A DNA stretch of 64,000 bases, taken from NCBI GenBank assembly GCA_905221615.1, contig CAJNDT010000581.1, positions 116,433 through 180,432 of the forward strand, written 5' to 3'. Below the pieces are notes generated by a model, which ran no database searches, was not told the DNA's origin, and worked only from the letters and a program-made list of their open reading frames with translations. This DNA is from Symbiodinium sp. CCMP2592 (lineage: Eukaryota > Sar > Dinophyceae > Suessiales > Symbiodiniaceae). Both the position numbers and the translations under genes were made by a program. Of the stretch, positions 48,161-59,900 are shown in pieces; position 1 is the stretch's first letter; every line of letters starts with the position of its first letter.

Positions 48161-50873
48161 AGATAGCTAGGCCCAATTTGAACCTGACCCGATTGTCCGG
48201 TGGTGGTACCTTCTCGACTGACAAAGTGTGCACGCCAGACGACGCATGTTTCGCCTGACTGTACATTCTTGACCAAAACGAAGATCCATGAATCACCACA
48301 CATGCTCGGGCCCGCAACTCCAGTTCAATGTACATTCCCAGCGCGTGGAAACCAGTGAACATAGAAGCTTTCTGTCGAAGGTAATTGCTGGCTGCTCCTA
48401 CGAACCGTAAGTCGTGGTTGATGTTGACAATTGGAGGGCGCGTGGTACGCTTCCCTGCCGCAATGATGGGGTCAACGTACGTGGCTTTGAGCTGTCGCTG
48501 CAAATCAGCACGAATCGCTGCTCCGTCTCCGACCTCACTCATCGGAAATGAAATGTTCTCGATGAGGATCGCTTGGAGAGACAGATGGTAGTGCAATGTG
48601 ACGGTTGCAAGCTGCTCTTCAGTCAAGCCATCCAATGTCTCATTCACAGATTCCAACGATCCTTTCGTAACTTGGAAGTTGTAGTTGGCACCTGCGGTGA
48701 TCGACGGGCTCACAGTGTAGATCTCACTCCATCCATGCATGACGAGATTCTCCCTCACTGTATGCGATGACCCTCTGGTCCTTGCGACCATGTCAAAGTC
48801 TTGGACGAGGATCGTGCATTGAGAGCGCATAGTCGCGGCATCAGGCTTGCCACCCATACCCAAACTATTGCGAAATCCGTTCAGCGTGTTCATGGTATTG
48901 ATCCTTGCTTCTGCCGGAATTTCATCGTTGTCGACAAGATCGCCGTCTGCCTCGATCATCACAGCCGAGGTAAGCATTGGAGGAGAAGGAAGATGCACGC
49001 ACGACACCAATGCCAATGCATGGTATAGCCGCGAGTACATCCGTAACCACATCTTCGTGCTCAGCTTCACGTAGACCTTCAGGTTGAGACCCTTGTCGTC
49101 ACTTTGAGAGACGGAACGAATCCTTGCCAAGTAGGTCACCAGTCTTCTGACGTAATGCTGAATTGGTGTGGTCCCCACGTCGTGGTTGGCCACGAACTTT
49201 GGCGTCTCATCAATGGTAGGTGGGTACTCGTCTTGATCACGGGTCGTCGCCAGCAAGCTTGAGCGACAGCCCTTTTCATCGATGTTGACGTAATGGTACC
49301 AACTTTCCTGAGCGCCAGCGGGGATTGGAGCTTCCTCCCATGTCGGTTGCGATGGTTCCTCTTCCGGTTGCGAAGTCGGTGGTTGTGGAGGTGGTGCCGC
49401 AGAAGATGATGATGCCGATGCCGTTGCCTCGTCCGTCCTTGCCCTCTTTGGTCCGTGGCTAGGAGTGGCTCGAGGCTCGGTAGCGGATCCTTGTGGTTGT
49501 CCCGGCGATCTTCCATGCTCAGGGTGCACGATTCCTTCCGGTTCGAGGTTGCTTGCCGTAGGCATCGCCACCCTCCCCGTTGAATACACCCAGCTAGGAT
49601 GCCGTTGAAGATTGGGCGGAAATAGGCCATCATCTTGTAGAAGCGGTCTTGGTGCCTCCATCTGTTGGAATTCTGCTTCCCATATGCTCAACGTGGCGCG
49701 TTTGGTAGAGCAGTCGACCACATATCCAGATTCAACTCCGCATTGATTCCAGGTGTAGCTACGGAACGCATCCGGCAATTGGAAACCGTTCCTGTCTTGA
49801 TCTGCACATACAGCATCCACGTGGTGCTTGAGGAAAGCGTACGTGGTGTAGTCGGAATCAGGGAGCACATCATTTGACCATCTGTAATGCGGGTGTCCAG
49901 TGTCTGGATCAACCCATGATACGTAGGAATGAAGCACGTGGAGACAGACACTGAACGCCTGGAGCGAGTTCATCGCAAAGGCGAGCGGGTGTCCCATGCC
50001 TTGAGGCATTGTGCGCATCATCATGGCCAGCTGGTGAACGTTGAGTGGCGTGGCGCCATCGTTGTTCGCAGCACATTCCTGGTTGTAGGTCCGTAGTCCA
50101 TATCCAGTGTGTTTCGCGAACATGTACATCAGCTTGCACACCCTACATAACGTAGGCTCCGCCAACAGGTCTGATTGGTCAGGTGCTCTACCCGACATTG
50201 GCAACTTGTGGTAGTAGTCCTGATTCACCGTATACCATTGTTGTATTCTCGTGTCTGTCACAGTCTGGTAGGGCGTCTCCACGGAGTTGATGAGAACAGC
50301 GAGGTTGTAGTAGCCGTCCGCAGTGACGATGTTCCTTGTTGCAGTGTTCAAGTCGAACCGAACTTGCTTTCGTTCTTGTTCCAGTTCAACCACAGCCAAC
50401 TTTGCATCATCGCGGATCACTTCCTCATCCACCATGAACCTGGTGATGGCATTGTACTTTCCCTCGTGGTCAGCAACAATGTGTTTGAGACCTCCGCCAA
50501 ACTTAGTGACCATGGCGAGTATCTCCCCATAGGGTTTGTCCATGTACTCCTCAGGAGCGGCAAGCAAGCAAGCTTTGAGGATTTCTCGGACTCGAATGGA
50601 AAGATCCCCTCCTGACGACAGATTTGCACACGTGAACAGCAAGACCAACGGAGGTGCTTTGAAAGCTGCCCATGTGCGAATGAGATCATTGTCGACCACT
50701 TTGTCTTTCGTAATCTTCGGCGGGAGCGAGACGCTCTGCGACGCATCCCCAGAATACATCTCCAGGAACTTGTGGAACTTCAGAAACGTTCGCATCATCC
50801 CACCAGACGGGAAAACTTCTTCGTGGTCCACTCCATCGAAGGCCAGCTCGTAGGCATTGTAGCTTTCAGCCAT
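48021..50873 (-). CDS. Element 2 ORF, 950 aa, unknown
   Basis: First ORF after the polyprotein, starting 113 nt beyond its stop. The N-terminal about 400 residues are globular and mixed alpha/beta, with no motif I recognise. Residues about 460-535 are Pro/Ser/Glu-rich (disordered). The C-terminal about 400 residues are again globular. Neither a fusion-protein (env-like) signal peptide nor a transmembrane segment is visible, so it is not an obvious envelope gene. Confidence 0.6.
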   Translation of the reverse strand: MAESYNAYELAFDGVDHEEVFPSGGMMRTFLKFHKFLEMYSGDASQSVSLPPKITKDKVVDNDLIRTWAAFKAPPLVLLFTCANLSSGGDLSIRVREILKACLLAAPEEYMDKPYGEILAMVTKFGGGLKHIVADHEGKYNAITRFMVDEEVIRDDAKLAVVELEQERKQVRFDLNTATRNIVTADGYYNLAVLINSVETPYQTVTDTRIQQWYTVNQDYYHKLPMSGRAPDQSDLLAEPTLCRVCKLMYMFAKHTGYGLRTYNQECAANNDGATPLNVHQLAMMMRTMPQGMGHPLAFAMNSLQAFSVCLHVLHSYVSWVDPDTGHPHYRWSNDVLPDSDYTTYAFLKHHVDAVCADQDRNGFQLPDAFRSYTWNQCGVESGYVVDCSTKRATLSIWEAEFQQMEAPRPLLQDDGLFPPNLQRHPSWVYSTGRVAMPTASNLEPEGIVHPEHGRSPGQPQGSATEPRATPSHGPKRARTDEATASASSSSAAPPPQPPTSQPEEEPSQPTWEEAPIPAGAQESWYHYVNIDEKGCRSSLLATTRDQDEYPPTIDETPKFVANHDVGTTPIQHYVRRLVTYLARIRSVSQSDDKGLNLKVYVKLSTKMWLRMYSRLYHALALVSCVHLPSPPMLTSAVMIEADGDLVDNDEIPAEARINTMNTLNGFRNSLGMGGKPDAATMRSQCTILVQDFDMVARTRGSSHTVRENLVMHGWSEIYTVSPSITAGANYNFQVTKGSLESVNETLDGLTEEQLATVTLHYHLSLQAILIENISFPMSEVGDGAAIRADLQRQLKATYVDPIIAAGKRTTRPPIVNINHDLRFVGAASNYLRQKASMFTGFHALGMYIELELRARACVVIHGSSFWSRMYSQAKHASSGVHTLSVEKVPPPDNRVRFKLGLAIYEKQLFCEKMVSTCFVEASKVRSWDEHSQNRLSRSPVACRDLGGQE

Positions 50874-50985
50874 GGCTCGGGTTTCGGTCCTTCCTCCGTA
50901 GGAGGGAAGTCCCTACACCCTACTCGACTTCACGGTTCCGGGTTCTCCGTAAGAGGCACCCTTCCCCGATCCGTCTGGTCAGACC
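50874..50985. other. 112-bp spacer after the polyprotein
   Basis: Short non-coding gap between the polyprotein stop and the 950-aa ORF start. It contains an ACCGAAACCCGAGCC-like sense stretch. It could carry a trans-splice acceptor for the downstream ORFs, but none is obvious. Confidence 0.4.
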
Positions 50986-53900
50986 TTAGTTGTTCCTTAG
51001 TTGGGGCTGTCTAATAGCCCCTTCATCAGCGTCTACACACTGATGTTGCTGCCATGCAATGTCCTCAGATTCATGTGCAACATGACTGACACTGACATGA
51101 GCTCGAACAAGGCTGCGAACATTCCTCGCAATTGACCGCCATGAAACATCAATGCGCTGCGACAAACTGTTCTTCGAATCATGGTCCAAGCAATCATTCG
51201 GTCTCATCACCAAACGGTCCGCTTCAGGCATGTTAGAGAACATGATCCTGCGTCCACCACCATCGCCACCAGCACCAACATGATCATCAACCTTAACCTT
51301 CGTCACCTTGCCACTTGAAACAAGAGCATGCAACTCTGGCCAAGACCAACATGAACATGAAGAAGGCATGTCAAGCGAAAAATAGACGTCGGAAAATTCC
51401 GCACACTTCTTCAGCAGGCGTTTGAGAGATTTCAAGACACTTCTGAAAACCTTGTACTTCCCACCAGAACGTTTTTCACCCCCCACGCAAGCCCCTTCAC
51501 TACTTCCAGGACCAGCACCTGATCGCAAAAGCGATGCCACAAATAGCACAGGTGTGCGCAGGTCGTTCCGGCACGCATCCTTCATTGTACCGATAAGGCT
51601 ATCCTCATCGGCCTTGGAGCTGATCAGCTCCTTGCAAGTTATGCGAGAGCAACCTTTAGTGGACTTAGGTACGGCGTAGCCGTTACCCAAGCCACAAAGG
51701 TCAACAATCATGCGGTCTGGCTTCCGTCCACCAGCCTTCGACGGCATGGCTACCAATCTCCCATCGCCAGTTGCCTGAAATTTCAAGGCTTTAAGCAATC
51801 TTCTGGAGATTTGGCTAGTCAACTCGCATTTATCAGATCGATCCTTAGCGTCCGAATCAGTCATGTGCAAATGTTTGGACGAGCACACATCAGACGACTT
51901 AGGATGCAGCGCGACGTTTGCGGCAATGTACTCCCATTCATCCTTGCAGTAGCCGAGCTCAACGGCGGTTCCAGGAGACACAGGATCTCGAAAGATATAA
52001 CGTTGCCCGTGAGTGCATCCTTGGATCTTGATGCTCTTCCACATGGCATCTTCCTGAAGTCCCCTATACTGCTTGGTTTCCTGGACTGGTACTCGAGGAG
52101 GCACTTCGATGATGATTTGGAACCCCCATGACGCCGCTCTGCGCGCAATTCTTTGGACGACCTCCCCCCATGGGTAGTCTGTCCGCAATTTGCCCTTTTC
52201 GGGGTTGTCAGCGATTTTCCGACTCAGCCACGAATTCTTGCCCAACACCCCTGCACCAATGAAGATTACGGAGTTAGGGTTGTCTTTCCTTGCTTGCACC
52301 ACATCAAAGATGTAGGCGCACATGGCGTCGTCAACTTCTCGCCCCATACTCAGAACATTTACTTGCAGCCCGGGGTCGTAGTGAGAATCGGGAGCATGCT
52401 GGGCGATGCAATCCTTGCCTGGAGCATACTCGTTCCACCAGTTCTCCTCATCGACTCCTATCAATGTCCATACCGTCACTGCCTTTGGAGCATCTTTGAT
52501 AGTGATACGGTACTTCCACCGGCTGTAAGGATTCTTGTAAGCATGGACCAACCTTCCATCGTGGTCGAGGAATTGGATCACCAGACCCTCCTTGGGCTTG
52601 TTTTCGGCGAAATTGACCACGTGAGGCACAATTGCTCCATCATATCCTTGATATTCCCTTTTCTGTTCCGCCGCATCATGCCATACATCTTCGTACACCG
52701 ACGACCATTGGTCATAACCAAATTGAGAGGCTTGACTTTTGGATTGGCCGTTGAAACAAAATCCCTGGTGTAATGTAAAGCCCTGGTACCCCCCATGGAT
52801 GGCACGCGCCAGTGTGACAACCACCGCTCGCCATTTGGCGGGCAGGGCGCGCACATAAGACTGGCCTAGAGGCGGTTCAGGAATAGGCAAAAACGGCGGC
52901 GCAAGGACGTCCGCAATGGCAGCGGGGCGCAAATGCCCACGCACGGGATGGTACTGAAACACAGCACGTTCCACGTAGCGGTCGAACTTGCCCGGTGTGT
53001 CAAGGATAGCAGCACGATCCTCCATCTGGTGCCACTGCCCTTCACGAAGAATCCAAGTCGACCGAAGGTAACGACCAGGCGGCAACGCAGAAGGCGGCCC
53101 CCGCAACATGCGCGGGAACTTGACAACCAGGATGGGGTCCACACTGTCATGTTCTTGCAAGCCTTCCTTACTCGACAATCCGGCGCGATACAACACCTGA
53201 GGGAGGATCGGCGTCTGCGTGTAAGGAAAACAAGGCACCTCGCTCTTGAACGAGTAGTGCTGCTGACCCTTCTCATCCGTACTTTGGGAATGAGTAGGTC
53301 GCATCAGATCCATAATCTCTTGGGAGCCAATGAGATCCGGCGGAAAGATGTTGATGAGCTGACACGCATGTGTCCAGGATACAGAATCCTTGAACGACTT
53401 GGTGTGTATGTCCGCGGACATCTTGGCAGTGACCTCGTAGGCAAGAGAAACGTAACCTTCCTGAAAGATAGAATGCATCCATCCAATGCAGATGCCGTGG
53501 GTACGTTCCAAGTGACGCATAGTCGGATTCTTGCCCGTGCGAATCACCCCGATCATGGTCTGGTTGTCGTCGTAGAAGACGAAGTTGGGGTCTTGCCCCC
53601 CAAGCTGCTGCCACAACGTGATAGCAGGCAATCCAAGACGTGACATGGCAAAGTCGGCCGCGACAATCTCGGCCTCAGGTGTGGAATGACTCAAGCATCC
53701 CTGCCTTTTGCTAAGTCCCGCCAAGGGAAATCTTGTATGAGAACCTTGAATGTGCAAGTGAGCACCGGAGGTAGATTTCAAACTTTCTCCACAACCTGCA
53801 TAGTCCGCATCTGCAAACAGCCCGATGGACGAGTCCTCCAAGGAGTTCCCGACCCATCCAATCATCATGTGATGTTTGGACTGGTGCACATAGGCCATGA

Positions 53901-56900
53901 GATGATGAAGAAGAGCATCCTCCTTCTTGGTCCATTTCGTGATCTTGCGTGCGAGATTGTTGATACTGCGCAGAAGATCAAAGCGGCAAATGCGCGCGGC
54001 ATAAAGCAATTTCATGAGAATGCTGGCTGCCTGCGGAGCAAGTGCGCCGCGATTGGCCTCGTTGATTTCCTCTTCCTCGGGCGCCTTGGGAATAGGTGGA
54101 GGCGGAACGAGCCGACCATCCTTATCAACAGGCATGGTGTGTCCACACCACGTGCATCGATGGCTTTTACCTGACTGTGCCGGAGCGCGAGCTGGGTGAT
54201 TCTTAGTCTCCTCAGCCGGACTCGGCGATGGTACCGTCTTGAATTTTGTCGGATCGAACCCAGTCACGTCACAGTACTTCTTGACTGTCATGTCCAGGTA
54301 CGTCTCCATGTCGTAGGTAACGGTCTGCACCTTCGTTTTGTCATGCAACGTTGCCTCGCCCTTGGAGATGCGACAACCCAGATACAAGCCCAGCGGCGTT
54401 TCTTCTTCCAATCGAAGTTCTTGGCGCAACATATCCCAACCCTTGGGTAGATTCTCTTTGGGTCCTGCCATCTTGAGATCATCCACGTAGATGACAAGTA
54501 AGAGCTTCATTTGCGGGTGAAAATACAATGATGGCCATTCATCGCCAATCGGCTTGAACCCTACTTTCTGTACCGCGGTGTGGCAATGCTGTTCCCACAT
54601 GGTTCCTGCGTCAGGATGTCCATATAGAGCTTTGATCAGGCGACATACCGGCCTACGGAATTTATGCCGTTTCGCAGATGGATGCCAGGCTTCATCAGGC
54701 AGTTCAACCCAACACGGAGTGCCCGACAATCTTGCCTGAATGTATGCTTGGATAGCATCCGCCATCTGGACATCGTTACCAGGAAGACATCCGTAATAAT
54801 CTGCCCATCGTGAGGCGTCAAACGTAGCCGGGGAATTCCCCAAATCCTGAAACAATGCGGCTTCCATATTCTGGTCTTTGACCTGATCACCGAGTAGTAC
54901 ACCTCGCCCCTTGAACTTCCTGGCAGGATCGTCCTCTTTGAGCTGATAGTTCTTCTCGTAGATCAGTCCGTGTACTCGCGCCATATGTACTTTCTCACCT
55001 TTCTTCTTTGCCTCGGCAACGACGTCGTCATATTCACGCGTAGTTGAGAAGTCAAACACTTCTTGGTCCCACAATCCCTTCCATTCTTTCATGAAAGCTT
55101 CCATGGCCTTGGGATTGTTGATCATCTCTTTGCGTGTGACGGGTCGAGTGACCATGGCATTGAAGCACGATCCTCCTGCATGATTCTTTTCCCGATGTAC
55201 GTTTCTGTGAGAAGTCGTACACGGCATAGAAGGAATCCAGTTATCATCCATGACCATATGCGCCGGAACGGCCGGCACAACATCTGCCAAGAATTGTTCT
55301 TGCGTATATTGATCTACATAGGACTGTGCCCATGACCAACCATCGTCGTCGTCAACGGTCACGTTGAGTTGCAGATCAATTTCTTCACACGGAACAATCT
55401 TGGGAAAGATCATGTTGTCCAAAGTCTTTGTGACTATCTTCTTTCCTATCACAGCCTTCTTCCGGTCTTTCTTGGCAACTCGAGCTTTGTCTCGCTTTTC
55501 TTTCTTGTATGCTGCCTTCTTCTCCGCTTCGCTCATCTTCTTCCATGCTTCCGGAGAATAAGAATGGATAGGTCGCCGTGTAGGAAGAGTTCGTCGACCA
55601 TCACTTCGGATCTTGTACGGAACTCCCCTTTTGTCGATCTTGCAAGCTTCACCGTCATCGGTAAGATATACAATGCCGTCTCCTTTCTTCCCCGTACTCC
55701 AATGTTCAATCTCCTCGGGAGCCAACTTCTTTTCTTTCAAGATCTTGATAATCTCTCCAGGTTCTTCGATGTCTCCTTCGGGGATGAGTCTACCGGTTGG
55801 ACCGACTTCGCGGGGCGATCGTCGATCTTTCCCAGTGACCTTTGGTTCAGAAGGAGGCGGTGCTGCACGTAGACCTAGCTCTTCATCTAGTTCTTCGAGT
55901 CTTTTGTCTCCTATGGCATCAATAGCTTCATGCTCTGCTGACTTGAAGACTTCGCCGAGCGGCTCCGCCTCAATGTCAGATGGATCTATGTCCTGTAAGT
56001 CAGGATCTTCTCCGGGATCCGGTGGAGGAAGAAGTCCGCTTGGATCATCGTCATCCCCGTCGTCACCATCTCCTCCAGGCGGACCGTCGCCACCGTCATC
56101 GACGTCTTTTATCTCCTTGCCAGCGAGGTCGACGTTGTCCCTGAGTCCTTCAATGGTTGAGTTCATCCTTTCGTACTCGGCTTTCAGGGGAAACGTTATC
56201 TCCTCTGGGAAGTAGATAACTTCTGTCTCGTACGGTCTCATCAACTTCCTGGGAACGGATGCGTCCATCGACAAGTTCGCGTTGGCAAATTCCTTCATAT
56301 CCCAAACACGATACTTCTTGGACCATCCTTGACCAGCAGTGATGATGTATCCGGCGAAAATGCCTGGAATCCCCTTTGGATCGAACTTGTTGCCGTATGT
56401 CTTCGGCCTTGTGTCCGTCGGCTTGAAGAAGACTTTGGCACCAAAGGGTATGGCTTTTCCCTCGAAGTCCTTTCCAGTCATTCGCTTCCATGCTGAATCA
56501 CCGTCGCCCTCCACGTCTTCAACGTTGAGGTTCTGCATCACGCAATTAAGCGCAAAGGACCAGTATTGAGCGGGTAATCCGGCGTGTAGCATGGATGCTG
56601 CAACTGTGTTGATCACTTCTTGATTTGATCGTTCAGCGAGTGAATTGTTACTGGGTTTCCCTGGAAGGGAATGATCAATCACGATCTTCAACTGTGCCAT
56701 AGCTGAATCGAACTCTGGTGCTTCATCGCTGTACGCCATATGAATCTTGCGTCTTCCCATGAGGCGTCTGATGGCCATGACGACTTCGTCAGTGCTCCTT
56801 GAAGCCGTGGGAATCGCTGCGATCATTTTGGTGGCGATGTCCCTGATGACTAGAACTTCACGTGCTCCGTCATCGAGTCCAATACCTGCTTCGGCGGCCT

Positions 56901-59900
56901 TGCGCATGTCAAGGAAGTCGAACGTCACAAGATCTCCCCAGTGTTTGATCACACGTTGAAACGCACCTCGTTGTGTCCGCAAGTGCTTCATCTTCGCGCG
57001 TATGCACGATTCGCAATATGGATTGCGGTAGCGATGAGTACACAGATGTGCCAACGTCTTTGCTTCGGCTTTCAGTGTTCCGACTCTGGCCTTGCGGCTC
57101 GGCGCACCGTCGCCTTCCACATCAATGATCACCTCATCGTCACCATCCAACGGAATTTCACCCACTCCTTTTCCTTCGTCGTCGTCCGGAGGTCGTCCGG
57201 CCTCGGACTCTGGTACTTCTTCTATAGGAGGTTCTTGGGGTTCAGGATCAGGAGGTCGTTCATGATCATCACCTTCTTCTTCTGCTTCGATCTCGCTCGG
57301 TGCAGCTTCAGCGGCAGCTGCGACGCTGACGTCAACATTGCCTGCCGTCAACGCACCTTTGAAGATTTCGGTGATGGCTTTGGCCTCCGGATCATCATGA
57401 ACCAATGACTTAGAACTCCCAGCACGGACGTACGGGATGTCACCGTTCACGAACAGAGATATTCTCTTGCCCTGCGGGTTGATCATGAATGGTTCCCTTC
57501 CGGGAGGCCACACAAACCCGTAGTTGAAGTTCATACATCTCTTGCCTATGGAAAGCACCGACGGCGTGTCGTCCAACACATAAGCGTTGATCGGTTCCTC
57601 GAACGACTCAGTCTGGAAGTTCGACACGAGATCGGTATCGGTGATTCCATTGGCTGTCTGAAATGATATGGGCTCTGGAGTCACGAGTGTCTCGAGACTG
57701 TGCTTCTCGATCTTCTTCTGAGATATGAGGTCATGACCACATCCAGTGTCCATGAGAAACTTGATCTTCTTCTTAAGGATGACTGGTTGAACCATGCATT
57801 TGAATAAGCCTTGATTGATGATCCGTTTGCTGTGTGCAGCGTCGAGCTCGCGTTCAACGATGGAATCCTCACCGTCATAGAACGAAACTTCTTCCACCCG
57901 AGACGTTCCTGGGATTCGTACGAATGAGACTCGATCTCCGCGTTGATCATCACCATCGTCAACCATGTCTCTCATGATCTGTGCCCTCAATCTCGCTTTG
58001 TGCTTGGCGAACTCCAAGCTCACAGCGCGATCCTCATCATTGACAAACGCTTCCATGTCGACGTACTTCACCTTCCGCTCTTTGTCTTTCTTCGATCGTC
58101 TCGGACACGAAGAAATGAACTTCACGTCATTGGCAAAGGTCACATTGCGCTTTGTCACTTTTCGGGTCGACGTAGTCGTTCCCGAGGGTTCGTCATCTGT
58201 TGAACAATCCGAATCAGCGTCGCTGTCAACGGATGGACAATCTGACTCCTCCTCATCTTGCTTTGAAGATCGCTTCCATATAGCCGGAGCTGATGGATTC
58301 CACCTTCGACACAATCTGATGGCGGGTGCTGCTGGAAGTGCCTTGGCCTTGGCATTCGGCTTCGCTGGAGCTGCCTTCGCTTCGGATTTGGCTTTAGCTT
58401 TTGCCTTTGGTTCCGGAGCTGGGGTAGCTGCTGCCTCATGCTTGAAAGGACAATTCTCTCTTGAGCACGAGCCTGTGTTCTTGAACGAGTAGCAAATCCT
58501 GTTTCCTCCTCCTCCAGATGGACTTGGGGTTCTCGTCCTCGGTGTGAAGGGTCGTTCTGGAGTCTTCTTCGAGTGACTGAACGGACACTTGTCGCCATTT
58601 CGACACCCTGCATCTGTGAAATGGAACTTGCAGCGGATTTGCTTCTTGCTTTTGTCACCTCTGTTGTCCGCTGACTCACTCCTCGTCTTCTTCTTGGGCT
58701 TCGGCTTGGTCTTCGCATGACTCTTCGCTTTGCTTTGAGGTAGTACAGGTGTTGCTTTGTCCGGCTTGGTCGGCGAAGCCTTGACCTTTGCGGATGGAGC
58801 TGCGTTAGGCGTAGGTTTCTCAGGTACCTTGGCCGGTGCAGCAAGCAAATCCTTGCCCTCAAGCATCTGGCGCAAGCCAATTTGAGTCTGAGTGAGATTT
58901 GACTGTTCTCGTTTCCGCATGATGGTACGATCAATGATCTTCATCAGGTTGTCGTACGATCGATCTTCATGATTGTAGGGCAAGTGTTCGTAATGCATGC
59001 CCAAGTCCATTTTCATTGCGGGCGAGTCCTTGATCTTGCTGTACAAGCAATCACGGAGAGCTGTTTTGGATGGAATGTCCTCTGGTCTCATCCGTCCCAG
59101 AACTTCCAACCACGTCTGCTTGAACGTATGAAGCTTGTTGTCGCCTTGGTACTGGAGCTTCACCAAATACTCAAGAGTGATGATCATGTCAAGACGATCA
59201 TGCGTTCGAAAACTTTCGTACATCATCGCAATGACTTGTCGTCCTTTGATGATCTTCACGTCAGGCCTGCTGATGTAATCGTTGGCCTTCCGGTTCACCT
59301 CGAGGTACAGGTCAGCTGATTTGTCACCACCGGCACGTAGCATTGCTACCATGGCGATCCCCAACTTGACGTCGATGCTCTTGAACTTCTTGTGTCCTGA
59401 ATCATTCAATGCTTCGACATCAGGGAATGGGTTGAACGCTGGTGCCAGCCATAACATCCAGTCCTCATGATGTGGGTCGGCTGATGCCCCTAAGACATTT
59501 GCCGTGCACACAGATCGCCAGTTGTTGAGATGAGTAAGAGTAGGCCATGGAGGAACGGTCACTTTGTCGGCTTCCCTCCTGGAAATTCTCACCTCTGTAA
59601 CTTCAGGATCCGCATCTCCATCAGGATCACGCGCATGCGAACCAGGATCCGATTCGGGTTTGCCCCCTCCACCTTTCTTCTTGTCATCATCATCGTCAGG
59701 CGGATCTGGAGGATCATACCCCGTGCCGGTACCTTCATCATGCTCTTCCTCTCCATTCTCGTCGCCAGCTTCGTCACCGTCATCGTCTCCATTGTTTTCT
59801 TGAATCGTTTCAGCGAATAATCTCCACTCATCACGATCAGCTCTGAGACGTTGTTCGGCTTTCTGAGCCTTGAGTACTTCACTACGCAGATCAGCAATCT

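Noticed and set aside
51001..51400. Local excess of CATG (about 13 in 400 bp) in Element 2
   Set aside because: It disappears in the following 250 bp and is explained by Met/His/Ala-rich codons and palindromy; it is not an element-wide grid.
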